Shown piece after piece: positions 1-12,806 of a stretch of DNA of 64,000 bases; the first letter of the stretch is position 1, and each line of letters opens with the position of its first letter. The stretch spans positions 124,001 through 188,000 of the forward strand of contig NZ_MPHK01000001.1 of assembly GCF_001957135.1 (NCBI RefSeq), given 5' to 3'. Source of the DNA: Shewanella sp. UCD-KL21 (lineage in GTDB: Bacteria; Pseudomonadota; Gammaproteobacteria; Enterobacterales; Shewanellaceae). Made by a program: the position numbers and the translations under genes. The notes beneath the pieces are model-generated. The model made no database searches. It worked only from the letters and a program-made list of their open reading frames with translations, and was not told the origin of the DNA.

Positions 1-1325
<1,325 letters not shown>

Positions 1326-1359
1326 TTATTGTAAGTTGGAATATTTGTAGGGTGAATCG

Positions 1360-1980
1360 TTAATTATTTTTACGGCTACTGATAGCGGTATCCACAATGG
1401 CTTTACGGGCAAAAACTAAGTGACGGCGTTTGCCACCCAGTTGTCGCCATAAAACGGCACTGCGCATAGCTGCTAGCAATAAAGCACGAATTTTTTGTTG
1501 TACTTGCGGTTGTTGCAAATAAGCTGGATTGCCAGAAATTTGCAATTTAGGTCCCAGTTCACTGATGGTATCACTGTAAATACTGGCAAGACTGGCGATG
1601 ATTTGTTCATCAGTAATGGCAAAATGGTGTAGTTGTCGATGCACTTGGTTGATGCGTTCGGCTAACATGCCTAAGCCATTTGCTGAGCGAGCCAGTTTGC
1701 GCTCCAGTGCTAACATACCGACAAGGTAGCGGGTGGTTTCCACATCCTTGCTATTACCATCACCCAATTGATTTTCAATCAACTGATAACCTTTATTGAG
1801 TGCTTGCTTATCGGTATAGATATCACTAATAGAATCAGGATCTGTGACCATGATGGTGTTCAGACTTGCAGCAAGTGCGCTTTCATCTGAATCACCATGA
1901 CGAGCAATATGTTGTACTTGAGCAATAGCTTGTAATATTCCGGCAAACGCCATAGTGCGTTCAAATAAGACTTGGCTCAC
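1360..1980 (-). CDS. hflD: HflD family protein (high frequency lysogenization protein homologue)
   Basis: A 206-residue all-helical protein matching HflD (YcfC) in length and position between mnmA and purB. In E. coli HflD is a membrane-associated factor that binds lambda CII and lowers its activity; its housekeeping role is less clear. The start is a GTG at 1980, supported by an AGAGGA box six bases upstream. Only three bases separate it from the mnmA stop, so it is probably co-translated with mnmA. The C-terminus is basic ([13 protein letters not shown]). No catalytic motif is visible, so the assignment rests on sequence character and synteny. Confidence 0.92.
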   Translation of the reverse strand: MSQVLFERTMAFAGILQAIAQVQHIARHGDSDESALAASLNTIMVTDPDSISDIYTDKQALNKGYQLIENQLGDGNSKDVETTRYLVGMLALERKLARSANGLGMLAERINQVHRQLHHFAITDEQIIASLASIYSDTISELGPKLQISGNPAYLQQPQVQQKIRALLLAAMRSAVLWRQLGGKRRHLVFARKAIVDTAISSRKNN

Positions 1981-1983
1981 AGA

Positions 1984-3102
1984 CTATCCTCTAATTAAAC
2001 AATCAATGATTCCGCCGCCAAGGCAGACTTCACCATCATAAAATACTGCAGATTGCCCCGGCGTTACCGCAGCAACGGGTTCATCAAAAATAACCCTTAA
2101 GTTGCTGTCATCGTCATAAGTTACAGTGCAGTGCACATCTTGTTGGCGATAACGGGTTTTAACGGTGATTTTTGCTGGCGCGCTTGGGCCTTTACGGTCA
2201 ACCCAATGTAATTGATTCACCAACATGCCAGTAGACATTAACCTTGGATGCTTACCACCTTGGGCCACAACGAGCACATTGCGGGTTAAATCTTTATCAA
2301 CCACATACCAAGGATCATCGTTACTGTTTTTCAAGCCACCAATACCCAGACCTTTACGCTGGCCTAGTGTGTGGTACATCAAACCTTGGTGGGTACCAAT
2401 GACTTCACCTTCATCAGCGGTTTCAATATCACCAGGCTGAGCAGGTAAGTAGGTTGCTAAAAAGTCAGTAAACTTGCGCTCACCGATAAAGCAGATGCCA
2501 GTGCTGTCTTTTTTATCATGGGTGATTAAGCCCATTTCTTTGGCGATATCACGAACCTGGTGTTTTTCTAATTCGCCCACAGGGAATAAACTTTTAGCCA
2601 CTTGCTCATGACTAAGGGTATAGAGGAAATAGCTTTGATCTTTATTGCCATCAACACCACGTAACATTTGAGTTCCGTCAGCACTGTCATAACGGCGAAC
2701 GTAGTGGCCCATAGCAATATAGTCAGCATCAAGAATTTCGTCAGCGAACTCTAAAAATGCTTTGAATTTGATTTCTTTGTTACAGATGATATCGGGATTT
2801 GGGGTACGACCTGCTTTATATTCCGCTAAGAAATACTCGAATACATTGTCCCAATACTCTGCGGCAAAGTTAACTGTATGAAGTTTAATGCCTAATTTAT
2901 CACAGACGGACTGGGCATCTTTTAAGTCTTCAGAAGCCGCACAATACTCATCGGTATCATCTTCTTCCCAGTTCTTCATGAACAATCCTTCAACTTCGTA
3001 GCCTTGCTGCATAAGCAAATAAGCAGAAACAGAAGAATCTACACCGCCGGACATGCCAACGATGACTTTTTTACCATTTGGATTGGGAGTACTTAATGTC
3101 AT
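1984..3102 (-). CDS. mnmA: tRNA-specific 2-thiouridylase MnmA
   Basis: ATP-dependent enzyme that thiolates U34 of the tRNAs for Lys, Glu and Gln, taking sulfur from the Tus relay. The 372-residue protein has the PP-loop GMSGGVDSS at about residues 16-24. The two working cysteines are at about 107 (in [12 protein letters not shown]) and 204 (in TGICFIGE). The ATG at 3102 is preceded by an AGG box. It heads the leftward run mnmA-hflD-purB, a common gammaproteobacterial arrangement. Length and motifs are complete. Confidence 0.97.
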   Translation of the reverse strand: MTLSTPNPNGKKVIVGMSGGVDSSVSAYLLMQQGYEVEGLFMKNWEEDDTDEYCAASEDLKDAQSVCDKLGIKLHTVNFAAEYWDNVFEYFLAEYKAGRTPNPDIICNKEIKFKAFLEFADEILDADYIAMGHYVRRYDSADGTQMLRGVDGNKDQSYFLYTLSHEQVAKSLFPVGELEKHQVRDIAKEMGLITHDKKDSTGICFIGERKFTDFLATYLPAQPGDIETADEGEVIGTHQGLMYHTLGQRKGLGIGGLKNSNDDPWYVVDKDLTRNVLVVAQGGKHPRLMSTGMLVNQLHWVDRKGPSAPAKITVKTRYRQQDVHCTVTYDDDSNLRVIFDEPVAAVTPGQSAVFYDGEVCLGGGIIDCLIRG

Positions 3103-3222
3103 AAAACCTAGAAACCATGAGTGTTTGGGTAGTTAGAGATCATAATGTGGTCGCCGTTAGTGCATTTCAAGTGCGCTGACAAATGAACCTATAAATCTCC
3201 AAAATGTGCGGCGCATATTCTA

Positions 3223-3702
3223 TCATGCATTATTGGTTGCGGCTATGATCTGCAGTTCACTATTAATCAGTGATAATGGGCTGTGGGGTTTATGTAAATA
3301 GTCTTCGATAGATTTGAGCACTAATGGGCTGCGAAGTTGATTTTGACGGGCTTTTACCTGTTCTAGAGTTAACCAATGGCAGCCACTAATAGTAGGGTCT
3401 ATTGGGGTGCATTCAGCGCATTTGTTTACTTGTGCGCAAAAAGTAAATCGCATGAAGGACAATGTGTCTGATGCACTAAATTGGTAGATGCAAACCAGTG
3501 CCGAAATCGTAATATTTAATCCGGTTTCTTCTTTTACTTCACGTAAACAGGCATCAATGATGGTTTCATTGGCTTCTAAATGCCCAGCAGGTTGGTTAAA
3601 GCGCACTTCACCGTCAATAATTTCTTCAACTAGTAAAAATTTATTATCACAATGGATAACACAAGCAACAGTGGTATTGGGTTTATAACGTGGTTTCACC
3701 AT
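3223..3702 (-). CDS. nudJ: NudJ-type Nudix phosphatase
   Basis: Nudix hydrolase of 159 residues. The canonical box GX5EX7REUXEEXGU lies at residues 40-62 (G40, E46, R54-E55, E58-E59, G61), so metal binding should be intact. By synteny (rluE-nudJ-mnmA) it corresponds to E. coli NudJ, which hydrolyses nucleoside tri- and diphosphates and hydroxymethylpyrimidine pyrophosphate. The last 15 residues are poorly conserved in character. The start ATG at 3702 has an AGGA box about seven bases upstream, and part of that box comes from the last copy of a heptanucleotide tandem repeat (3711-3745), so repeat number could affect translation. Confidence 0.93.
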   Translation of the reverse strand: MVKPRYKPNTTVACVIHCDNKFLLVEEIIDGEVRFNQPAGHLEANETIIDACLREVKEETGLNITISALVCIYQFSASDTLSFMRFTFCAQVNKCAECTPIDPTISGCHWLTLEQVKARQNQLRSPLVLKSIEDYLHKPHSPLSLINSELQIIAATNNA

Positions 3703-3710
3703 GACTTATC

Positions 3711-3745
3711 CTATTGCCTATTGCCTATTGCCTATTGCCTATTGC
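3711..3745. repeat. Five perfect tandem copies of CTATTGC in the nudJ leader
   Basis: Five head-to-tail, error-free copies of the 7-mer CTATTGC (GCAATAG on the nudJ strand) lie between rluE and nudJ. The repeat ends eight bases before the nudJ ATG and abuts or contributes to its ribosome-binding site. A repeat of non-triplet length in a leader does not shift the frame but can alter leader length or structure. Confidence 0.97.
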
Positions 3746-3759
3746 CCTAGAGTGACAGA

Positions 3760-4413
3760 TTAACTTTCTTGTTTGTGGACTTTATATTCACCACAATTAA
3801 TGTCATCTAAACTCCATTGACCTATTTTATAGCGAATTAATCTTAAAGTAGGGTGGCCGATATGCGCTGTCATGCGTCTCACTTGTCGGTTTCTGCCTTC
3901 ACAAATTTGAATTTCTAACCAGGTTGTTGGAATAGACTTTCGCTCGCGCACTGGCGGGGTTCTCTCCCAAATTGCAGGTTCATCGATTACTTTTACTTTT
4001 GCGGGCAAGGTCATGCCATCTTTTAGCTCAACCCCTTGGCAGAGTGCTTTTATTGACGCAGCATCTGGCTCACCTTCAACTTGCGCCCAATAGGTTTTAA
4101 AGGTTTTCTTTTTTGGCTGGGTCAGCTTCGCCTGCAGCTTACCGTCATTAGTCAGTAGTAATAAGCCTTCACTGTCTCTATCTAAACGTCCTGCAGCATA
4201 AACGTCTTTTACTGGAATAAAATCTTTTAAGGTTTGGCGACCAGATTCATCGGTAAATTGACATAAAACATCAAATGGCTTGTTAAACAACACAATGACG
4301 GGATCGGATACGGGCTTAGCTAGCGTGCGTTTGAAGCCTTTTTTCATTGGGCGAGTGGATGTTGGAGATGCAAATTTATTACTGAAACGTTTTGGTTTGC
4401 CATTGACTGACAT
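3760..4413 (-). CDS. rluE: 23S rRNA pseudouridine synthase RluE (U2457)
   Basis: RsuA-family pseudouridine synthase of 217 residues, the same length as E. coli RluE. The catalytic motif [17 protein letters not shown] places the catalytic aspartate at about residue 78. A second family block near the C-terminus ([24 protein letters not shown]) is present. There is no N-terminal S4 domain, as expected for RluE and unlike RluB or RluF; instead about 35 basic residues precede the core. It is transcribed leftward, away from icd, and lies upstream of nudJ across the heptamer repeat. The ribosome-binding site is weak. Confidence 0.93.
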   Translation of the reverse strand: MSVNGKPKRFSNKFASPTSTRPMKKGFKRTLAKPVSDPVIVLFNKPFDVLCQFTDESGRQTLKDFIPVKDVYAAGRLDRDSEGLLLLTNDGKLQAKLTQPKKKTFKTYWAQVEGEPDAASIKALCQGVELKDGMTLPAKVKVIDEPAIWERTPPVRERKSIPTTWLEIQICEGRNRQVRRMTAHIGHPTLRLIRYKIGQWSLDDINCGEYKVHKQES

Positions 4414-4655
4414 ATAAAAGCCTTTAATGATGAAATTGATTCATTTTGTATAGTTTACTCGGCATTGGGCCTTAGTGGAATTTGAATCTTGCACATAATG
4501 GTCTATGATGTTGGCCTAAAAATGTGATCTGTACCCGTTTTTTAAAACAAGCAGCCACTATTTATTTTTCAAATTTCATATGGATTTGTGCCGCAAAATT
4601 TCACCTTAACAATAGATTAAGGGTCTTTTTAGGTAGATACTTATTACAATAATAA

Positions 4656-6920
<2,265 letters not shown>

Positions 6921-6963
6921 TCGTTTATTTGTGGCTAAATTGAAGCCATAAAATTGATGCCGT

Positions 6964-6994
6964 AAAAAGCAGAGGGCTCGCTCTCTGCTTTTTT
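6964..6994 (+). terminator. Intrinsic terminator after icd
   Basis: An 11-bp stem AAAAAGCAGAG / CTCTGCTTTTT with an 8-nt loop is followed by more T residues, 43 bases after the icd stop. Confidence 0.92.
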
Positions 6995-7231
6995 GTGTCT
7001 GTTTGCCGGCATAGCTAGTTTGACTGATTTTAATCGCACTCAGTTAATGGGATAAGCTTTCAAGGCTTGAATACTGAAACTAGGCTCAGTGAGATTTAGC
7101 CTCTGTCAGCAAATTTGTTAACGCCGGAGGTTGAAGTTGCTTGAGTTAAGATGAATTGAACCTCAGTTTTATTTACGATTAGGTGTTTTTTTGGGCAAAC
7201 AGTTTAATATTTACTTTTTATTTGCCCAATA

Positions 7232-7263
7232 AAAAAGGCAGAGATTAAAATCTCTGCCTTTTT
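7232..7263. terminator. Bidirectional terminator after cspD
   Basis: A 13-bp perfect stem (arms 7232-7244 and 7251-7263, loop TTAAAA) is flanked by A and T runs. It can stop cspD transcription on the minus strand and any icd read-through on the plus strand. Confidence 0.92.
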
Positions 7264-7281
7264 GATTTATAGTTTCACCGA

Positions 7282-7488
7282 CTATTTTGTTGGTGAAATG
7301 GCTGAAGCATGCATGCCCTTTGGGCCCTGCTCAGTTTCGAAATCGACAGGCTGACCCGCTTTTAGCGTTCTGTAGCCTTCCATTTCAATAGTTGAATAAT
7401 GTGCAAAAACATCTTCGCCACCCTGATCTGGGCATATAAACCCGAATCCTTTGGCGTTGTTGAACCATTTAACAGTTCCGCTTGCCAT
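7282..7488 (-). CDS. cspD: Cold-shock domain protein, CspD type
   Basis: A single cold-shock domain of 68 residues with RNP1 (KGFGFI) and RNP2 (VFAHY) nucleic-acid-binding motifs. Its place, divergent from clpS-clpA, is that of E. coli cspD, a stationary-phase single-strand-binding inhibitor of replication. The sequence could equally be described as a general CspA-family chaperone, so the CspD name rests on synteny. A GGAAGT box lies directly before the ATG at 7488. The 193-bp gap to clpS presumably holds both divergent promoters. Confidence 0.92.
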   Translation of the reverse strand: MASGTVKWFNNAKGFGFICPDQGGEDVFAHYSTIEMEGYRTLKAGQPVDFETEQGPKGMHASAISPTK

Positions 7489-7681
7489 ACTTCCACTTCC
7501 TTCTGTTGCCTACTTACCAGTAAGATAGTAAAACTTATTAAGAGCGGTCTACATGTGCCGCCTGCAAACAGAATGAAATTTGTACGAAAAGATGTCAAGT
7601 AAAAATTAACAAAATGACAACATTTAATTAATTTAATAATATCAATTGGTCTTGTACCAAACTAGAGGCTAGTATTAACAC

Positions 7682-7990
7682 ATGGGTAGATTAGGCAGCG
7701 TAGAGCACACTAAAGAGCGTGTTGAATCGGAGCTACAACCACCTTCAATGTATAAGGTCATGTTAAATAACGATGATTACACACCGATGGATTTTGTTAT
7801 TGAAGTGCTTCAACGCTTTTTTAACAAGGATGAACAGCAAGCCACAGACATCATGTTGGCTATCCATCACCAAGGTAAAGGAATATGTGGTGTTTTTTCA
7901 TTTGGGATCGCTGAAACCAAAGTCTTACAAGTAAATCAATTTGCCAGAGAAAACGAACATCCGTTGCTGTGTACATTAGAAGCCGCATAG
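7682..7990 (+). CDS. clpS: ATP-dependent Clp protease adaptor ClpS
   Basis: A 102-residue adaptor that recognises N-degron residues (Leu, Phe, Tyr, Trp) and delivers substrates to ClpA. The core [19 protein letters not shown], with the NDDYTPM loop that lines the N-degron pocket, is intact, as is the second block [21 protein letters not shown]. It is followed by clpA after 58 bp. The aminoacyl-protein transferases that create such N-degrons, bpt and aat, are encoded 3 kb downstream, making this a functional neighbourhood. Confidence 0.97.
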   Translation: MGRLGSVEHTKERVESELQPPSMYKVMLNNDDYTPMDFVIEVLQRFFNKDEQQATDIMLAIHHQGKGICGVFSFGIAETKVLQVNQFARENEHPLLCTLEAA

Positions 7991-8048
7991 TGAACTTGCT
8001 GTTCACAACCGGTAACTCTGCAGTATTTGAGTATTTTTAGGGGGTGCT

Positions 8049-10307
8049 ATGCTAAACAAAGATCTTGAAGTCACCTTGAATCTCGCTTTTCAACAAGCTC
8101 GAGATTCACGTCATGAATATATGACAGTAGAACATTTATTATTAGCATTAATTAATAACCCATCGGCTAAAGAAGCACTATTAGCCTGTGGTGCAGATCT
8201 GTCTCGTTTACACGAGGAAGTATCTAACTTCATCCAACAAACAACCCCATTAATCGCTGACACCACAGAAGAACGTGAAACTCAGCCTACCTTAGGCTTT
8301 CAACGTGTGCTTCAGCGTGCAGTATTTCATGTGCAGTCATCAGGTCGTAATGAAGTCACAGGTGCCAATGTCTTAGTTGCTATTTTTAGTGAGCAAGAGT
8401 CTCAGGCTGTATATTTACTGCGACGCTGCGAAATAACGCGTTTAGATGTGGTTAACTATATCTCCCACGGTTTACCAAAAGACGATAGTGACGAAGAGAT
8501 AAATAACCCAGAAGCCAGCGAAGAAGGCACTGAAGCCGGTGAAGATAGAAGTTTATTGGCTCAATTTGCTACAGACTTAAATCAATTATCTAAAGATGGG
8601 GTCATAGACCCACTCATTGGCCGTGATGATGAAGTTGAACGAGCGATTCAAACCTTATGTCGTCGTCGTAAAAATAACCCATTATTGGTCGGTGAGGCTG
8701 GTGTGGGTAAAACAGCCATTGCTGAAGGTTTAGCCTACCGTATCGTTAATGAGCAAGTACCTGATGTTATCAAAGATGCTACTGTGTATTCGTTAGACTT
8801 AGGCTCATTACTCGCGGGCACTAAATACCGTGGTGATTTTGAAAAACGCTTTAAAGGGCTATTAAAAGAGCTGGCCAAAAATGAACATGCGATTTTATTT
8901 ATTGATGAAATTCATACCATCATTGGTGCAGGTGCAGCTTCAGGAGGGGTAATGGATGCCTCAAATCTGTTAAAACCTTTGTTATCCAACGGCTCACTTC
9001 GATGTATGGGCTCAACCACATTCCAGGAATACCAAAGTATTTTTGAGAAAGACAGGGCTTTAGCCCGTCGTTTCCAAAAAATTGATATTAATGAACCTTC
9101 GGTGGCTGAAACCACCAAGATTTTGTTGGGACTGAAATCAAAATACGAACAACATCACGGCGTTCGTTACACTCAGGCTGCGATCAGTTCAGCGGCCAGC
9201 TTGTCAGCGAAGCACATTAATGACCGTCACTTGCCTGACAAAGCCATTGATGTGATTGATGAGGCGGGTGCTAGAATGGTTATGCTGCCAGCCAGCAAAC
9301 GTAAAAAAACCATCGGACAGCCAGAAATTGAAGCCATTATTGCCAAAATCGCCCGCATACCGGAGAAGTCCGTATCGTCCACTGACAAAGATTTACTTAA
9401 GAACCTTGAACGTAACCTTAAGATGTTGGTATTTGGTCAAGACAAAGCCATTGAGGGCCTTAGCTCTGCCATACGTTTATCTCGAAGCGGGTTAGGTGCT
9501 GAGAAAAAGCCTGTGGGCAGTTTCTTATTTGCCGGCCCTACTGGGGTGGGTAAAACCGAGGTGACCAATCAGTTAGCATCGTGTTTAAACATGAAGCTTA
9601 TCCGTTTTGATATGTCTGAGTATACCGAAAGGCATACGGTTTCACGTTTAATAGGTTCACCACCCGGTTATGTTGGCTACGAGCAAGGCGGTTTACTTAC
9701 CGATGCTGTAATTAAAAATCCGCATTGTGTGGTGCTGTTAGATGAAATCGAAAAAGCGCATCCTGATATTTATAATTTGCTGTTGCAAGTTATGGATCAT
9801 GGCACCTTAACCGATAATAACGGTCGTAAGGCAGACTTTAGAAATGTGACCTTGGTGATGACCACCAATGCTGGCGTTCAAGAGTCTATCCGTTCTTCAA
9901 TTGGCTTTAAGCAACAAGACAACAGCCTCAATGCGATGTCAGAAATCAATAAAGTGTTTTCACCAGAGTTTCGAAATCGTTTAGATTCGATTATTTGGTT
10001 TAATCATCTTGATATGACCATTATTGCCAAGGTCGTCGATAAGTTCCTTATTGAACTGCAAGCGCAGTTAGATGAGAAGCGTGTCACCCTCGAGGTCACT
10101 GATGAAGCGCGCACTTTATTGGCTGAAAAGGGCTACGATAAAAATATGGGGGCTCGCCCGATGAGCCGTGTCGTAACTGAGTTAATCAAACGACCATTGG
10201 CTGATGAAATCTTATTTGGCAAGCTTGAAGCTGGTGGGATTGCAAAAGTGGATGTCAAAGATAATGAGCTGGTGATCAGTTGCGAATGTGAAGAGAAAGT
10301 CTTGTAA
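8049..10307 (+). CDS. clpA: ATP-dependent Clp protease ATP-binding subunit ClpA
   Basis: HSP100 AAA+ unfoldase that feeds substrates to ClpP. The 752 residues contain the N-domain (1-145, binds ClpS), an acidic linker, a first AAA module with Walker A GEAGVGKT at 215-222 and Walker B ILFIDEIHT, and a second AAA module with GPTGVGKTE near residue 500 and VVLLDEIEKAHPD. Length is close to E. coli ClpA (758), and it lacks the long coiled-coil M-domain of ClpB. A strong AGGGGGTGCT box precedes the ATG. It is the second gene of a clpS-clpA operon ending at the hairpin at 10333. Confidence 0.97.
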   Translation: MLNKDLEVTLNLAFQQARDSRHEYMTVEHLLLALINNPSAKEALLACGADLSRLHEEVSNFIQQTTPLIADTTEERETQPTLGFQRVLQRAVFHVQSSGRNEVTGANVLVAIFSEQESQAVYLLRRCEITRLDVVNYISHGLPKDDSDEEINNPEASEEGTEAGEDRSLLAQFATDLNQLSKDGVIDPLIGRDDEVERAIQTLCRRRKNNPLLVGEAGVGKTAIAEGLAYRIVNEQVPDVIKDATVYSLDLGSLLAGTKYRGDFEKRFKGLLKELAKNEHAILFIDEIHTIIGAGAASGGVMDASNLLKPLLSNGSLRCMGSTTFQEYQSIFEKDRALARRFQKIDINEPSVAETTKILLGLKSKYEQHHGVRYTQAAISSAASLSAKHINDRHLPDKAIDVIDEAGARMVMLPASKRKKTIGQPEIEAIIAKIARIPEKSVSSTDKDLLKNLERNLKMLVFGQDKAIEGLSSAIRLSRSGLGAEKKPVGSFLFAGPTGVGKTEVTNQLASCLNMKLIRFDMSEYTERHTVSRLIGSPPGYVGYEQGGLLTDAVIKNPHCVVLLDEIEKAHPDIYNLLLQVMDHGTLTDNNGRKADFRNVTLVMTTNAGVQESIRSSIGFKQQDNSLNAMSEINKVFSPEFRNRLDSIIWFNHLDMTIIAKVVDKFLIELQAQLDEKRVTLEVTDEARTLLAEKGYDKNMGARPMSRVVTELIKRPLADEILFGKLEAGGIAKVDVKDNELVISCECEEKVL

Positions 10308-10332
10308 ACCTTTTCAATAATTTTGCTCAAAT

Positions 10333-10368
10333 AAAAATGGCTATCTGTTTTCAGATAGCCATTTTTTC
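10333..10368 (+). terminator. Intrinsic terminator after clpA
   Basis: A 15-bp perfect stem (10333-10347 with 10352-10366, loop TTTT) ends in a T run, 25 bases after clpA. Confidence 0.94.
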
Positions 10369-10444
10369 TTGACGTTAATCGCCTAATTACTATTACTAAA
10401 AATTACTGCTAATTCTTAGTATTTGCCAGGATAGCTAGCAAATA

Positions 10445-10472
10445 AAAAACCCGACATTAAAGCCGGGTTTTT
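10445..10472 (-). terminator. Terminator after infA (possibly bidirectional)
   Basis: A 9-bp stem AAAAACCCG / CGGGTTTTT sits 16 bases beyond the infA stop on the minus strand. The A and T runs would allow function in both directions. Confidence 0.85.
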
Positions 10473-10488
10473 AATATATGAGGCAGGA

Positions 10489-10728
<240 letters not shown>

Positions 10729-10791
10729 TCAAATATAAAAAAATTCGCCGTATCATGCCGTAAAAAGCGCGTGCTGTAAAGGCTTGAAACA

Positions 10792-11505
10792 CTAAAGCAT
10801 AGGTTCTTTTTCAATATGTTGCCATCCTTGAGCTGTTAAGATTTGATAAGGACGATATAAACGCTTGTAATTCATTTTACGATTTTCATCAATTTGATAG
10901 CCTAAATAAAGAAATTGCTTATGTTTTTGCTGCGCGAGCTGGCATTGCAATAAAATCATATATGACCCTAAAGAACGTTTTGCATAATCGGGGTCAAAAT
11001 AACTGTAAATTGCTGACATTGAATGCGACATCATATCGGTTACAGCAACGCCAATGAGCTTTTGTTGGTCATAAACTTCAATAAAGGTATCAGGTAGCCA
11101 CTGGCAAGCCAGAAAGTCGTTAAACTGACTTTCAGAGGGAGGATACATAGGACCATCAAAATGGCGACCAATAATATATTTTTCATATAATTGATAATGT
11201 GCCGCCGTACGCTCGTGCGTGACTTTCCAGCTTAAATCTTGATTATTCTTTAAGGTTCTTTTTTGTCTTTTGGATACCTTAAACTGGCCAACATCCACTC
11301 GAATGGACTGACAAGCCTGACAGCTAGGGCATCTGGGTTTGTAAATTGAACTACCATTACGTCTAAAACCCATTCCTAACAATTGTTCGAATAAGTTTGC
11401 GTCAAGTTCAGACTCTTGAATAACAAGTAATTGCTCTTGTAAACCTGCAATATAATTACAATCAAACGGCTGGGTTAGGCCAACGCTAATGCTTCTAGAA
11501 CTCAA
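10792..11505 (-). CDS. bpt: Aspartate/glutamate leucyltransferase (Bpt)
   Basis: GNAT-fold aminoacyl-tRNA-protein transferase that adds Leu to N-terminal Asp or Glu, producing a ClpS-recognised N-degron. The cysteine-rich block YKPRCPSCQACQSIR and the C-terminal LYLGYQIDENRKMNYKRLYR are typical of the ATE/Bpt family. A longer frame reaches an ATG at 11535. I prefer the TTG at 11505: it has AAGAGG six bases upstream, gives a 237-residue protein starting MSSRSISVGLTQPF, and matches the family length of about 238. It overlaps the aat stop by 11 bases, implying translational coupling to aat. Confidence 0.93.
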   Translation of the reverse strand: MSSRSISVGLTQPFDCNYIAGLQEQLLVIQESELDANLFEQLLGMGFRRNGSSIYKPRCPSCQACQSIRVDVGQFKVSKRQKRTLKNNQDLSWKVTHERTAAHYQLYEKYIIGRHFDGPMYPPSESQFNDFLACQWLPDTFIEVYDQQKLIGVAVTDMMSHSMSAIYSYFDPDYAKRSLGSYMILLQCQLAQQKHKQFLYLGYQIDENRKMNYKRLYRPYQILTAQGWQHIEKEPML

Positions 11506-12202
11506 AATAGACCTCTTGTGGTAACCAAGTATCATCGTTAATAACTTGATTTCGTAATTGCTTTAGTTGAGCTAAAAATGCTTTTCTGGGAACGTCTACG
11601 GCGCCTAAATTGGCTAGGTGAGGGTTCATAATTTGTGCATCAATGAGTTTAAACCCCTTGTCGTATAAATGCTGGTTGAGCATAGCAAACGCCGCTTTTG
11701 AGGCATTAGATTGACGATGAAACATTGACTCGCCACAAAACACGCTTCCCACTGCAATGCCGTATAAGCCGCCGACAAGCTCGTTATTATCCCAAACTTC
11801 AATAGAATGTGCTTTTCCCAGTTTATGCAGCTGTATATAGGCTTGCTGTATGTCAGATGAGATCCAAGTGCCTTGCTGCGTGAGTCGGGGTTGTGAGCAA
11901 GCATGGATAACCTCAGTGAAAGCTTTATTAATACTAAAGCGCCATGGACTTTTTTTGAGCAGCTTCAACATACTTTTATTTACTGCATGGCGCTTGGGGA
12001 TAAAAATGGCTCTAGGGTCCGGTGACCACCATAAGATAGGGTCGTGTTCATTAAACCATGGGAATATGCCTTGATAGTAGGCTTCCACAAGGCGTTGCGG
12101 GCTTAAATCACCGCCCACAGCCAGTAAACCATTGGGATCTGACAATGCTTGTTGTGGATCAGGAAACAAAGGCAGTTTATTTAAATAGGACAGTGAGTTC
12201 AC
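11495..12202 (-). CDS. aat: Leucyl/phenylalanyl-tRNA-protein transferase
   Basis: Transfers Leu or Phe from tRNA to proteins with N-terminal Lys or Arg, marking them for ClpS-ClpA-ClpP. The 235 residues carry the characteristic blocks PNGLLAVGGDLSP (residues 23-35), YYQGIFPWF and ILWWSPDPRA. The start is a GTG at 12202. The ribosome-binding site is not obvious, but the N-terminal length fits the family. It shares 11 bases with bpt and is transcribed away from the 12256 gene. With bpt, clpS and clpA it makes a complete N-degron set in 5 kb. Confidence 0.96.
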   Translation of the reverse strand: MNSLSYLNKLPLFPDPQQALSDPNGLLAVGGDLSPQRLVEAYYQGIFPWFNEHDPILWWSPDPRAIFIPKRHAVNKSMLKLLKKSPWRFSINKAFTEVIHACSQPRLTQQGTWISSDIQQAYIQLHKLGKAHSIEVWDNNELVGGLYGIAVGSVFCGESMFHRQSNASKAAFAMLNQHLYDKGFKLIDAQIMNPHLANLGAVDVPRKAFLAQLKQLRNQVINDDTWLPQEVYFEF

Positions 12203-12255
12203 AATTCAGTATATTAATGAGTAGACCTTATGCATACGTTAGCGGAATTTTGCTT

Positions 12256-12738
12256 ATGTTGAAACTCACAAACTGTTCTCGAGCACTTTTTAGTGCGATT
12301 TTGTTTATCTTAACCTCAGCGCCAGCAAGTGCGGCCTACGACCGAAATCAAGCTGTGCCAGTAGAAAAGGTTGTCTACGGCCAAGTTGAATCAATTAAAC
12401 ATGTCACTCAAACCCAGTTGGTGGAAGATAGAAATGTTGGCTGGAAAACATTTGGCGGCGCCTTGGTAGGCGGCGTTATTGGCCATCAATTTGGTGGTGG
12501 CTCAGGCCAAGATATTGCAACTGTGCTTGGTGCGTTAGTGGGCGGCGCTGCAGCGAATCAGTATGGAAACACGACCAGAACCTTAGAATACAAACTCATT
12601 GAAATGATGATAAACCTTGATGATGGTAGCCAAGTGATGGTGATTCAAGATCAAGATCCTGGCATGACATTTAACGCAGGTGACGAAGTGCGGGTGGTAT
12701 ACCTAGAAGGCTATGTCAGAGTTGATTTAGCCATGTAA
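12256..12738 (+). CDS. Glycine-zipper 2TM domain envelope protein (SlyB/17-kDa antigen-like)
   Basis: A 160-residue secreted protein. From the ATG at 12256 it has a signal peptide ending near PASA-AYD. A glycine-zipper segment follows (GGALVGGVIGHQFGGGSG, then LGALVGGAAANQYG) at about residues 75-110, typical of outer-membrane-associated SlyB/Rick_17kDa proteins. Unlike SlyB there is no lipobox cysteine at the cleavage site, so it is probably periplasmic or membrane-embedded rather than a lipoprotein. The frame is open further upstream to 12058, but that part overlaps aat antisense and has no signal peptide. It ends at a shared terminator. Confidence 0.8.
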   Translation: MLKLTNCSRALFSAILFILTSAPASAAYDRNQAVPVEKVVYGQVESIKHVTQTQLVEDRNVGWKTFGGALVGGVIGHQFGGGSGQDIATVLGALVGGAAANQYGNTTRTLEYKLIEMMINLDDGSQVMVIQDQDPGMTFNAGDEVRVVYLEGYVRVDLAM

Positions 12739-12760
12739 GTCTGGATGTGATTTGCCAATA

Positions 12761-12786
12761 AAAAAGGAGCCTAAGCTCCTTTTTTA
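12761..12786. terminator. Bidirectional terminator between convergent genes
   Basis: A 10-bp perfect stem AAAAAGGAGC / GCTCCTTTTT with loop CTAA serves the glycine-zipper gene (plus) and the Lys/Ala-rich gene (minus). Confidence 0.93.
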
Positions 12787-12806
12787 TTGTGTAAACGCAC
12801 CTGAAA

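Larger units (their letters stand above)
6921..7281. other. Gene-free interval between icd and cspD
   Basis: About 360 bp lie between the convergent icd and cspD genes. The interval holds the icd terminator at its left end and the bidirectional terminator of cspD at its right end. The central 200 bp (about 7000-7230) show no convincing reading frame, RNA gene or repeat. Confidence 0.7.

Noticed and set aside
3711-3745. Short repeats as a CRISPR array
   Set aside because: The 7-bp units are directly adjacent with no spacers and no cas genes are present.
12058-12255. N-terminal extension of the glycine-zipper gene
   Set aside because: It overlaps aat on the other strand and would place the signal peptide internally; the start at 12256 is consistent with export.
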